64,000 nt of DNA from Neospora caninum Liverpool (Eukaryota > Apicomplexa > Conoidasida > Eucoccidiorida > Sarcocystidae): NCBI RefSeq assembly GCF_000208865.1, contig NC_018396.1, forward strand, positions 1,698,630 through 1,762,629, written 5' to 3'. A program made the position numbers and the translations under genes. Within the stretch, counting starts at the first letter, position 1. Every line of letters begins with the position of its first letter. Below, piece by piece: positions 1 to 10,696 of the stretch. Below the pieces are notes generated by a model, which did no database searches, was not told where the DNA came from, and saw nothing but the letters and a program-made list of their open reading frames with translations.

Positions 1-912
1 AGATCCACACACACCGGGAAAAGCGCTTGCGAGTTTCGAGGGCCGAACCGTTTTCGAAATCGAGGCTTGTGTTCGTCGCGTGCGGGAAACTCCCGGGGAT
101 ATCCACACACAGCACAGGGCTGTGCTTGGGCGAGACTTTTGCTATTTTCTAGATCAAAACGACTAGTTTCTCAGGCTCAGTGCATCGACGCGGCCTCCAG
201 ACCCGCCGCTGGTGCACGGACAGACGAGAAAACCCGAAAACAGGAACCTTCAAACCAACACGGGGCACAGCCCTCGCGCGAAGTTCGGATTCGCATGCGG
301 GGACGAGCATCTTTGTCCCCGCTGGCAAGGGGGTCTAAACAGAGACGCCACCCTTGATCTCAGAGACACCGGAGACATCGGCGCTTCTTCCCGCCTTGTA
401 CAACTAGCTCCCCGCGACTTACAGTCCGTTTCTGTCCTGCGCGCCAGGCTGCAGAGGAAGCCAGAATCGTTGAGAAACACAGAGAGGAGATAGAAAGTGA
501 GAAGAAGCGCGCCGACTCGACTCACGATTGCGCGAGGCAGGAGACCGAGAGGAGACGCCGAGAACCGCGGGCCGCCAACGGAGATGAAAGCAAACGCGAG
601 CGAGGCTAACGCCGAGTTTCGAAAGAAGAAGGAAAACGAAGGAAAGACGAGGAGAGGAAGACCAGCAGAGACTTCACAACACGATGTGACGCCTTCGCGC
701 AGGCAGAGACAATCGCACATCCGCGATCGCTACACGCACCCAAACGCAAACATACGGACCCATCTACTAACCTGTCAACTTTGGCCTTATCTGTGAAGAA
801 AACGCGCTAACGCCAGCAAAAGACAAAGAGACGCATCTGCCCATCGACACATACACCTTCCTGTCTACAGGCACTCATGTATACACAGGTCGATGCTTAC
901 TCAAACATATAC

Positions 913-935
913 ATATATATATATATATATATATA
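913..935. repeat. (TA)n microsatellite
   Basis: An uninterrupted alternating T/A run of about 23 bases, just past the stop codon of the minus-strand gene at 971. A second run of similar length lies in that gene's intron at 1630-1652. Likely length-polymorphic between strains. Confidence 0.9.
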
Positions 936-944
936 AGTATGATT

Positions 945-966
945 GCATGCTTGCATGCTTGCATGT
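945..966. repeat. Tandem GCATGCTT repeat
   Basis: Two perfect copies of the 8-mer GCATGCTT (945-952, 953-960) and a partial third (from 961). The core GCATGC is palindromic and matches a motif known from Toxoplasma promoters and from apicomplexan AP2-factor binding sites. Here it sits in the presumed 3' UTR of the minus-strand gene, so a regulatory role is only a possibility. Confidence 0.7.
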
Positions 967-970
967 GTTC

Positions 971-3900
971 TCAGCGCTTTGTGGTCTTACTCAGCTGAAG
1001 CTCGGAAAGCACAGATCCCCTTAAGGTGGTTTTCACGATTCCTTCCTCTGTATGGAGCTGCACGCCTGCCAGGTCGAACTCGGCGCACGCGTCGCCAGCT
1101 TCAGCGGTTCTGGAAAGCCACCAGATTTTTTCGGGCGCATTTGCCTTTCCCAAAACAGACACCTCGTCTGCGTCTCGCGCGTTTCTCGACTGAAAAGCGC
1201 CGACAGCTGCGGCGGGCTGTTCTGAGGAAGATCCAGGAGACATGGAGCGAGACGTCAGAGGGAGAGGAGAGGAAAGAGAGGAAAGAGAGGAAAGAGGAGC
1301 TGAGGGAGGCCAGGAGACAGGAGAGGCCGCGGCAGAAGGGAATCGAGACGGCAGAGCGGGCGTCCGATGAAGTAGCAGAAAGAAGTCGCGGGCGAGGTCC
1401 GGAAGCTTTGTGCGGATGTGAGACAGAGCTTGAAAGAAGAGGCGTTGCGAGCCGGGCCGCTCTTGCAGATCCGCAAAGTGCGAAGCACTAAAAACACAAG
1501 AAAGAGAAAAGAAAGCCACCAGAAATACTCCCACGCATCACATGCGCAAGAAAAAGAAGGCACAACATGCGAAACGAACTGCTCTGGAATATACCTATGT
1601 ATATATACACGGATATACACGGATATCCCTATATATATATATATATATATATGAGTTTTGGGGGAGTCGGAGTCACTTCTTACCAGAATTCAACGATTGG
1701 CGCGCCGAGCCGTTTCACCCATGTCCATCTCTCTCCTGCGACGATGGCCCAAAAGATCTTGACGAGTTCGTCCGTCGTCGGCTGCGCCACGCGCTCCTCC
1801 CACAGAGTGGTGCAGACGCTGTTAAAGAGCGCTCGATACACGCTCGGTCTCTCTTCTCTCTCAAAATCCTCATTTTCTCCAACCCCCCACGTCCCGCTCT
1901 CAGCAACGGAAAGATGTCCTGCCGTGGTGCCGATGCCGCCTTTACTCTCTCGCCCTGCTTCCCCTCCCCTGTCTCCACTAGTTCGGCTTTCAATCAAGGC
2001 GCCTTCGCGCGCTCGGGGGGACATCCGTTCTCCGGACGGGCTGCGCAGGAGCTGCTGCAGCGCGAGCGTGAAGGCAATCTCGGCTGCTCCGTCTGCAGAG
2101 ATGAGACCGCCGCTCCTCCGGAGGCGGTGGAGGATCGCCGCGGCGAGCGACGGGGAGAGAAGCAAGCCCGAGCGCCGGGAGGCGCAGACGAGGAGAAGAA
2201 GCTGGGGCATCGACAAGTGGTGAAAGAGAGAAGAAGAGATCTTTCTGGGGAACACGAGGACAGTCGGCAACGGCGCAAGCTGCGGGGCGAGCGGGCGGTT
2301 GGCCTCCAGCTGCGACTCCACGCAGGAAGAAGCCTCGACAGAAGACAGAGGGGAAGCCGGAGGAACCAGGAAATCCGATGAAGAAAACAGCGAAGCCGTG
2401 GCGGCGCCAGCAGAGAGGTGGCCGCCAGGTGTACATCCACCGACCCACACTGCAGGCTCGCCAGGTTCGCTGCGCTCGGCCGCGCGGTGCGCAGGCGCCG
2501 GCGAGCTGTCCAGACTTTCCGCTGTTTTCCTGGACAAGACAACTCGTTTTTCCGTCCCCTCAAGTGCCAGGAGACACAGGACGAGAGGCACAGGCGACTC
2601 CGCCTTCCGCGAGAGGCCCAAGGCCATCCACCCACGAATCAGAGACAGGAGGCTCGTCGGCGACGGCAGGCGCGCACCCGCAAGCGACAGAGAAGACTGT
2701 AGAGAAGCCGCGGAAGAAGGATCGGGCGGTGAGTCCTTCCCGCTCCCGCCAAGCAGAAGCTGCTGTTTCCGGCCTTCGTTTGTTCCTTCCGTCAGGGCGC
2801 CGTCACTTTGTCCGGCACCCTCGACGAGGAGCACGGCACGGCACGCGTCGAACGCAAGGCATCTGTAGACCTGCAGGATCGCCAGGCGCGCCTTTTTCTC
2901 TGCAGACACGGCGGCTCGGACACTCTCGAGAGTCCCCACGCCCCCGCCAGCGCCTTCGCGCGTGAGCTCGAGAAATTCGTGGGGCTGCAAGCGCGGGAGT
3001 TGCCGCGGGAGCGCGTGCGCGAGGGCGAACCGCGCCTGGGAGCCGTGGCTGACGCCGAGCCGGGCGAGGACCCGCGCGGCTGTCAGGAACAGCTCGGGCG
3101 ATAGGTGCATCAGCAGGTCGGGACTCGCCGCGCAGCGGCCCAGGAAATCCCGTTTCAACTGCTCGTTCGGCTTATAGACGGAGAACAGCGCGCCCAGCTC
3201 CGCGACGGACACCGAGAAGGGGACCTGCCCGAAGCGGCACTGCACGCGATAGCGGAGAGCCTGGAGCAAGCGCTTGGCGCGAGGCTCGTACAGCGGGTGT
3301 CGCGCAGCCTCGGCGGGGAGGTCTTCCCCCGCTTCGCTCCATCGCGCGCGGCGATCTCTCTCGTCTTCAGGGTCGAGGGCGCCGCCCGTCTGCAAGTCGG
3401 CTATTCTCAAAGCCTCCAGTCGAGGCTGCGGCCGCTGCGCCAGTCTGAGGTCAAAGTGCTGGCGACAGACGAGCAGCGTGTGGAGCAGAGGCAAGAGGGA
3501 CGCGTCGCTGATGAACGGGACGGCGAGAAGGAGCGCTTCCGCGATTTCCAAGAAGACGTGGCTCTCGAGACACCCGAGACGCGTGAGAAGCAGAAGGAGA
3601 ACAGTGAGTGCATGCGGGCTCGCCGAGTACAGCCAGTCAGGCAAAAGGTGCCGCTCCAGAGCGCGCGACAAGAGAGCAGTGTCCAGGTCCACACTCGCCG
3701 TCACGCCTTCCGTCAGTCGCCCCGCGAGGCAAGGACTCTCCGACGGACTGCGCTGCGCCAAGGCCTCGTGGCTGGGCACAGAAGCCTCTGCCAAGAGGCT
3801 CAGACAGCGCAGCAGACAGAGGAGCTCCGCCTCCGCGACACCCGGCCCTCGACTCGACAACAGAAAGAGACAAATCTGCTCCCATAGATTCTGGGCGGTA

Positions 3901-5255
3901 TGGGGCGGGCTGCCAAGGAGGCGCGCCGGGTGTCGGCAGACGCGCATCAGCAAGGCGAGCGTGGCTTCGACCTGGGAGTGCAGCAGCGAGGCGCAGACAG
4001 CGGGCGACAGCAAGAGGTCGGCCACGGACTGGAGCAAGGGCCAGGTTCGTCTGCTCGCGGGTGGGGCGGAAGGGGAAGCCGAGACGCGCTGCGCCCCGGC
4101 CTCCCCTTGTGTCCTCTCAGAGAGCGAGAGGAGAAAGTCGACGCACGCAGCCAGGTCGGGTGGAGGCAGTCGCCGCTTCTCGCGGTGCAAAGACCACGCA
4201 AAGAGATGGAGAAGCGGATGGGCCTCGACAGACTCGACCAGGAAGGCCGCGGAAGCCCGCGCCAGCAGCGGCTTCTGCCTGGAAAGAAATGCCACAAGGC
4301 GCAGGAACTGCGGAAGACCAAGCTGCGGAGGCGGAGGCGAGAACGAAGACGCAGCAGAGAGATCTCCACGTGAGACGGATGAGGTAGAAGGAAGGCCAGA
4401 CGGCCGAGGGGTGGAGCTTGCAGTCCGACTCCGTGGCAGCCGGGCGAGATAGGCCTGGAGACGCCGCCACAGTTCACGTTCCGCTTCTCTCTGGCTGAGC
4501 TGCGTGCGCCCTTCCTCGCCTTCCTCCGGACGCGAAGAGGAAGACGACAAAGACGACAAAGACTGGTCAGTGGACTCGGGCCCGACGCCGAGCGCCTCTC
4601 GCATCTGAGCCCTCACGCGGAGCTTTGCACGCTGGGTGTACGGTCTCTCGAGATCGAAGCACAGTCGCTTGACGTGTCCGCGCTCTCCAAGATCTTTCAA
4701 GTTCCCCGGCTCTTCGTTTTTCTTCTCAGGCGTCGGCGGCGCGTGCCCTTGGGCTTCATCCGGTTCCCGGAGTCGCAGGTCGCCCCTGCCGAGCGGCTCC
4801 GCCAGCATGCCCCATGCGGCTCCACCAGACGCGGGCTGTGTCCCTCCTGCGCGGGGTTCTCTGCGCCGCGCTTCGCCGTCTCGCTTCTTCGTTTCTCGCC
4901 GATCGCCTGCAGGCGTTTGTTGCCCCGCCGCATGCGCGGAACAGAGGCGGCGCTGCGAGGCTGCGGCGGAACCGGAAAACGCGCCCGGCGGATCCCAGAA
5001 AAAGGCGCCAGAGAGCGGAATCGACCTGGGAGCAGACGGCGAAAGCGAGGCAGGGAGCGCGGCCACCCACAGCAGTCTCTGCTGTGGGTGGCCGCGCGCG
5101 CCTCGCGGAGCGGAGGTGGGGACCTGTGCAAGTGCTGGGGCGGAAAAAGAGAACGAAATCAAACACGAGGGAAGCAGGGAACCCGAAGCGCGAGAGAAGC
5201 CCACGCCTTCAGGGCGTTGCGCCCACATGCGGCCGCACCGCGAGCGGACCAGCAT
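971..5255 (-). CDS. Large alpha-helical repeat protein, candidate mitochondrial RNA-binding protein
   Basis: Two-exon model: exon 1 5255-1684, intron 1683-1488, exon 2 1487-971. The donor reads CTG|GTAAGA and the acceptor TTTTTAG|TGC. Exon 1 ends two bases into a codon and exon 2 supplies the third, giving 1,362 residues. The start is ATG at 5255; a second Met lies 10 residues later. The N-terminus is rich in Arg/Ser/Ala with few acids, as in a mitochondrial targeting region. The first about 300 residues are low-complexity. The rest is a series of Leu/Ala-rich helices with spacings such as LSPELFLTAARVLARLGV, recalling the helical repeats (HPR/FASTK-like, often with RAP domains) of apicomplexan organellar RNA-binding proteins. 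I see no RAP domain. The family call is inference; the gene model is well supported. Confidence 0.8.
1488..1683 (-). other. Intron with (TA)n tract
   Basis: A 196-base GT-AG intron in the helical-repeat gene. It carries an alternating TA run at 1630-1652 and a duplicated ACACGGATAT just beside it at about 1606-1626. The acceptor is preceded by a clear pyrimidine tract on the minus strand. Confidence 0.8.
5057..5097. repeat. Perfect 19-bp inverted repeat, 3-base loop
   Basis: Left arm 5057-5075 and right arm 5079-5097 are exact reverse complements separated by TCT. The element lies inside the N-terminal coding part of the minus-strand helical-repeat gene, within a low-complexity region. As RNA it would form a very stable GC-rich hairpin about 160-200 nt after the start codon. 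Confidence 0.95.
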
Positions 5256-5256
5256 A

Positions 5257-5321
5257 CCGCAGAGAAGAGAACGTATAAGGCCGCAGAGAAGAGAACGTAT
5301 AAGACCGCAGAGAAGAGAACG
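5257..5321 (-). repeat. 24-bp tandem repeat (2.7 copies) abutting a start codon
   Basis: Units at 5257-5280 and 5281-5304 differ only at the last base; a 17-base partial unit follows at 5305-5321. Each full unit reads CCGCAGAGAAGAGAACG plus TATAAG on the plus strand. The array begins one base upstream of the ATG at 5255 of the helical-repeat gene, so it would form the 5' leader or core promoter. Copy number may vary between strains. Confidence 0.9.
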
Positions 5322-5561
5322 CCCTTTGGAGAAAGGCGAGTGGCTGACAGAGCTTCGTTCTCGAGACTCAGCGACGCCTCCTGTCGGTTAGACGTCTTTT
5401 CTCCAGAACACACTGCGAGGAGGGATCGCGAGGTTGGCGAACGAGGCGAGAATCAAGAGGCAGCGCACAAGACACGAAAGGCAAGGAAGAGGAAGACTCT
5501 CTGAGAAGGACGCAGGAGACGGAAGAAAACGGCAAGTGGCGAACGAGGCCGGAGACGTCCT

Positions 5562-6059
5562 CTACACTTTGTTTTTGTCGCAGGCAAAGTAGAGCCAGTG
5601 AAGTCGGAGAGTCTGGTCAAGAACCGCGACGACGTCTTCTTTCTCGAGGCGCTCGCGGATTTCTTCTTTCTGGAGCAAGTCGAGGATTCCGAGACAGATG
5701 GGAAAGAGGAGGTGGACGACGTACGGTGGCCGCCGCCAGTAGTCGAGGTAGTGGAGGTAGGCGACGAAGCGGGGATCTTGGAAGTACCGCTCTTTCTGCA
5801 AATACCGCAGATACTGAGGATTCGCGAGAGCCTGGACAAACTCGCACTCGGCCTCGAAGCGCAGGAGGCGCATCGCCTCGTTCTCTTCCCAGACAGCCAA
5901 ATGCGGGGGGACAGGGACGGAGGCGACACAGGACGCGGAGCGCGGGGACGCCGGCAGCGCCACGCCCCCGAGCTCGGCCTCGAGGTCTTCTCGCTTCTTG
6001 CCTGCGCCGTCCTGCCGAGTCTCGGCGCCAGTGCCCCGGACAGCAGGAGGGAGACTCAT
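5562..6059 (-). CDS. MED31: Mediator complex subunit 31 (MED31/SOH1)
   Basis: Single-exon protein of 165 residues. MED31 is a small, highly conserved subunit of the middle module of Mediator, the nuclear co-activator that links transcription factors to RNA polymerase II. The C-terminal 100 residues match the SOH1 fold: an acidic first helix (RFEAECEFVQALANPQYL), then YLQKERYFQD, FVAYLHYLDYW with PPYV, the short LLFPICLGILDLLQ helix, and a final LHWLY. Human MED31 is about 131 residues, so only the first about 60 are lineage-specific (Ala/Pro/Glu-rich). The open frame runs a further 143 codons upstream but without any ATG; the ATG at 6059 is the first and only sensible start. The family identification is firm. 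Confidence 0.94.
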   Translation of the reverse strand: MSLPPAVRGTGAETRQDGAGKKREDLEAELGGVALPASPRSASCVASVPVPPHLAVWEENEAMRLLRFEAECEFVQALANPQYLRYLQKERYFQDPRFVAYLHYLDYWRRPPYVVHLLFPICLGILDLLQKEEIRERLEKEDVVAVLDQTLRLHWLYFACDKNKV

Positions 6060-9000
6060 CGTGAGTGCGGATGCCGGAGGACTGAGCCTGTTTCTCCGAG
6101 CTACGGCGCACCGAGAAGCCGTGCCGCCTCCCCAAACATCTGGGCACGGGTGTCCACGACCGCACACAAAACGACCGCCGAAAAGAAGCCCTCGCCCTCG
6201 CTCCAGCGCGTGCGCTGTTTCCCCGCGACCTGGCGAGCCTGAGTTATCCCGGCTCCGTGGTCCAGGGGAAGTCTTCCGCCGGCGCGACAGTCCTTCACGC
6301 GCAGCCGTGCAGGCGTTCTCTTCCCTCGCAGCTTCGGCCGGTCTGCGCTTCTCTGCCTCCAACGCCGACGGCCAACCAAACGCGACACGCGCAGCCCCAC
6401 CCACTCGGGCCTGGGGGCGGGAGGAACAGCAGAGAAGAACTGTCCCGCAAGCGTTCAGAGCGACGCCACACACACGCGGCGCGAACAAGACCCGTCTTCC
6501 TCCACGAAAAAAACCGAGAAAGACAGCCGGGAGTTCGCTTTTTCGCGGTGCGAGCTAAGCGGTGTTGAGACCGCCAGGAAGACCTAGCGCGTGACGCGGC
6601 GTTCACAGGAGTGTGCTGACAAACAGTTCGGTTAAAAAACAGCGATCGGCAGTAGTTTCAAACAAAAAAGGGGAAAAACGAGGGTGCGGCGTATTTTTGA
6701 AACCCAACATTTGTAACTCGAAAAACACTGTCAGTGGAGACGTCCCGGTCGAGGAAGGACCGGAAGTTGAAGGGCCAGGCCGAGTGGGAACCGAGTGTGC
6801 AAGAACGTCGAGGTCAACTCGAAAGAAAAGGTCGGCATTCCTCGTTCCTGTCTTGTTTTGGCAGGAAACGGGGAATCAGACGGAGGAAGACGAGCACACT
6901 GGGTCGGATTCGTAGAAAAAAGTTGCAGATTCGCCACAGCTCTCGCTGTACACATGCTGGGCAGAACGCAGCGTCTTTTGTCGGCCGATCCTTCTTGACG
7001 CGTATTTTGCGTTGCGGAGTTTCCTCTGAAGACTCACGGCTGGGATTTGTCGCGGCTCGTCTCTGGAGAGAGGCGGACTGAGACCGGGGAAAAGCGGGAA
7101 TCGAGAGAATTCCTTAGACGAAACACACGGCCTGGAGCAACAGAGGAGAGAGAACGGTGACTGGGCATGCAAAAAGAGGGGTGAGAACACGACTGAGCAG
7201 GCGCCCTCAAATACCTGAGATTCAGGCGTGTGTTTGCGATCGATTCACCTGCGAGCTGAGACCTCAAACGAAAACGAGGTCCGGACCGGCCTCCGACTTT
7301 TCCACTCTGCGTACGCTCTCCATGGGCTTTTTCTCGAGGCGAAATGCGCGACGCGAAACAACAAAACGGCACTTGCTGGTCGTGAAGAAACACTCAGCAG
7401 GCAGACTTTCTGGGGTGGCCATCGCATGTGCGCGCATGCAGTCGCCAATGAACGACGCGGCTGACAAGGTTTGCACACTTGCATGCATGTCGTGTCTCAC
7501 AGCAGACACGAATTTGCGGCGTCAAAAGGAGGTCTCCGTTTCGTGAAAACACCGTCTTCCCCTCTTTCCTTCAGGTTCGAACACGACCCCGACAAGCTGG
7601 GCAAGGCGCCGCAACTGCCGCGAGTTTATGCTGCTGATATCACCCCGCGATCCCCCAGTTTTTTTTCGCGGGAAAGCGCCGGGATGTGACCCCGCTGAGT
7701 CCTGGGAAAAGATAGCCGCCGCGTCGACACCAGCAGCCGCGGGAAAGGGAGAACGGATCAGCGCCGTTATGGGAAGGCGCAGCGGCGCAAATGCAGCACG
7801 AAACAGACAAAGGGCCATTTTCTCCGAAGAAGTGTCTTCGTCGACGGAGAAGAACGGCTACTGAAAACCTACCGAGTGATTCCTGTCGACAAACATGTTT
7901 CGGACTGTGGTGCTCTTCTTATCCTCTCACTTGAAGCAGACGCAGATCAAGGTGGGAGCAGCATTGCGAGCATGACACTTCAAACACCTTAATGGGAGGC
8001 TCGTATCGTTGCTTGAAGACCAGGTAACTCTTTAGCCCAGAGAGAAAGCGACTGGTCGAGATTCAAGCGCAAATCATTCCTTGCATGGTTCCTCCCGCTT
8101 CCGATTTCCGTATCTCGCAGTGTATGTCGAGGCCGCACCTAGAGTCTAGACAGCCTTTCAGATACCCGAAAACGCCACACAGACACAAGGCACCTGTGCT
8201 CCGCAGGCTTGTGGCTGAGACGCTTCGCTCCGTTCGTTACACTCCCGATCTACCTGTCCGGGAAACGAGATCAGACTCAAGCAGCCTTTCTCCAACGTCT
8301 GGCTGCTCTCCCGTTCCTTGCGTGAAGTCCTCTTTGATCATACGTGCGGCTTCGAGATAGCAGCTAAACGGGTACATAAACGACACAGTTTCGGGGAGTC
8401 TTTGTGTCGTTGACCGAACAGTTTCTTCCTGCTCCGAATGCAACGTCTCCAAACGCGGCTTCTGCGGTTCTCGCTTGCGACACACCGAGGAACGCGACAC
8501 GAGCTTTCCGTCCGCAGCAGTGCGTCTCTGTCGCGCATCGATAGCAGTAGAGGGCGTAGACCGACGCTCTTTTCGATTAGGTGAACATTAAAACATGCAC
8601 CGTTTTGCTTGTCCCGACCTCGTGACGTGCCGTACACATACTCTGAGCCGTAACCTTTGTTCGCCGCACTTACCTGCGAAAGCACGCCGCTGAGGAGAGC
8701 TACAGAAAACGGTTTCTCCCTTTTTCTGGGTTGGCCTCACCGGTCTGTGCTTTCTGAACGGCGACTGGGCTAGGGTGCCGCCGTAAACTGGTCTGACAGC
8801 CATGGGAAACAGCCACATAATGAACACTCCTAATGCTAAGAAACCTGAGAAACCGAAGCCGTTCCGAACTGTTGGGTTCCCGTGCAGCCGAGCGACCACT
8901 CGCTTCGCTGGAGTGGAAAGCACATTTTTCCACGCCGACAGTTCCGAGGCGAAGCGGCTTCTAACCCTAGAGGCCGAGAAGATGCGAGGGCCTCTCCTCA

Positions 9001-10696
9001 CTCAACTGCACAGGCTTCACCCAAGCCGGCATTTTGGAGCTTGTGCTCTCCGGCGCTCGAGATACTTCCGCTATCGCCCTACTGTATCTGACTGGAAAAC
9101 CCGCGTGGTTTGTCTTGGCTGCGTTGAATCCCTAGCGTTCCGAGTGCCGCCGCCTGTTTGGACAACCGTCTTGCGACTTCCCAGATGTTCTCAGCTAGTA
9201 AGGAAAAAGGTTGATGGGAAACAGAGCGGTTGATAATACATCGAAGGAACTGTTCCATCGAGATTCCCCCTCCCCAAGTACGCGGTGCCGTGAGTTTCGG
9301 CGCGCGCGAGCAAGAAACGCCCGTTAACACGTGGGGGGGCATATGGGTAGGACACAACAGAGGAATATCCAAACTCGAGGATGCGCATCAACGCACCGAA
9401 AAATGCTACTTCAGACACTCCAGTGCTTCCCCACGAGGGCTACCTTTGGGTTAGGATCCACCTGCAACTTTGCACGCCAATTTCACATACGAAACGTGTA
9501 GAAGGTACGGGAAAAACCGGAAACTGAAACAGAAGACAAACGGAAAACAGCGGTGTACGTAGCGTTGACTGGTGACAGAACATCCGGAAACTGTACAGTT
9601 AAACCTTTGAAGGTCCGTTTCCTTCCTGTGCTGCCGGAAAATTCTGGAGAAACGTGGCAACGCCTCCGTAGGCTAGACAGCCGACATATCCACATCTCTC
9701 CCTCCACAAAAACTCGGACCACTCGAGTCGCAGCTGTCCTCCCGACCCCGCCACATCTTTGCCGATTCGTTTGCTCCTTCGAGACTCGCACCTCGCCTAA
9801 GACCGAGGCAAAGTGGTCTCGAAGTCACGGAAACAGAACGGAGGAGAGAACGGTACACGGAGAAGCGGAATACGCCGTTTTTCGTCGAAACCACCTCTCC
9901 GATCTGCTTTCGCATCCTCAGGGAGAGGGGAACAGGACAGTCGAGGACAATGAAACTGGCGGGACGACAGCATCGGGTACCACACACTCCCTTGCCGGCA
10001 AAAATCACATTTGCAGGGTGGGGACGACCCTGGTTCGCGCGTCGGAACGTCCGCGACATGCCGTTCAGACACAGACCAGAGAGGGGCAAAGTTACGAGAT
10101 ACCGTTGACGTTTGCATATTGGAGAGTTTTCCTTTACGTCTTTGGAGAAAGGCACTGCAGGGGAAATCTTGCGTTCCCTAGGTATACATTAGGACGTCTT
10201 TTCGTTCGAATAACAAAGGTCTCCACGAACCCTGGCCACCGCGGCAGCCTGCTCTGAAGCAGCCTCTATGACGCAGGAAACTCGTCTACAGTTTAGAGCT
10301 TTCCGGCACAGGCTCCTCCAACGCGCTGGGAAGAGCCGGCGCAGGACAGCCTGAACAGCTAAAGCGCCTCCGGAACCCCCTTCCAACCGAATAGGAACTT
10401 CTGTTGGAAAATCCCTAGCCTGGATCCGAATATGGACGTGAACAGGCACGCAAAAAGGCCTCGCATCCCCTGAGTAAAAAGTCTCGACAGTAGTTAATGT
10501 TGGAGGTAAACCTTAACGTGCGGTGAAACCTCGGCCTCCACACTGCGTTTGTACGCATACGCTGTGGTATCCTACACGCAGTTGGAATGGCGTCTTCCTG
10601 CACATCGCCTCCTTGTGTTTGCTGACCAATAATCCCGAATGGGTGTCCTTCCTTTAGGGGACGCTCTGGAGGGTGCGGAGTCGCGGATGCGTGCGC
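6060..10696. other. 4.6 kb gap: MED31 upstream region and kinase 3' UTR
   Basis: No gene I can support. Both flanking genes are on the minus strand, so this holds the MED31 promoter/leader at the left and the kinase 3' UTR at the right. The longest open frame (9553-10257, plus) begins with GTG, has no domain and biased low-quality composition. A non-coding RNA or short spliced gene cannot be excluded. Confidence 0.5.

Larger units (their letters stand above)
1..970. other. Intergenic / 3' UTR region left of the helical-repeat gene
   Basis: No supportable gene. Short open frames here have no good start context and no recognisable domain. The right end (about 900-970) lies directly after the stop codon of the minus-strand gene that ends at 971, so it is probably its 3' untranslated region. 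It holds a TA dinucleotide run and a tandem GCATGCTT repeat, listed separately. Confidence 0.5.

Noticed and set aside
1542..4452. Several long plus-strand open frames (for example 1542-2381, 3274-4452)
   Set aside because: They lie antisense to the well-supported minus-strand helical-repeat gene; GC-rich sequence suppresses stops. They have no domains and strongly Arg/Ala/Gly-biased composition.
5257..5321. Short direct repeats considered as a CRISPR array
   Set aside because: The units are contiguous without spacers, and the genome is eukaryotic.
6060..6488. N-terminal extension of the MED31 frame by 143 codons
   Set aside because: The extension contains no ATG (it opens at a TTG) and is low-complexity; the first ATG at 6059 gives a normal MED31 length.
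9553..10257. Plus-strand 234-codon frame
   Set aside because: It starts with GTG, has no domain, and its composition is like surrounding non-coding DNA.
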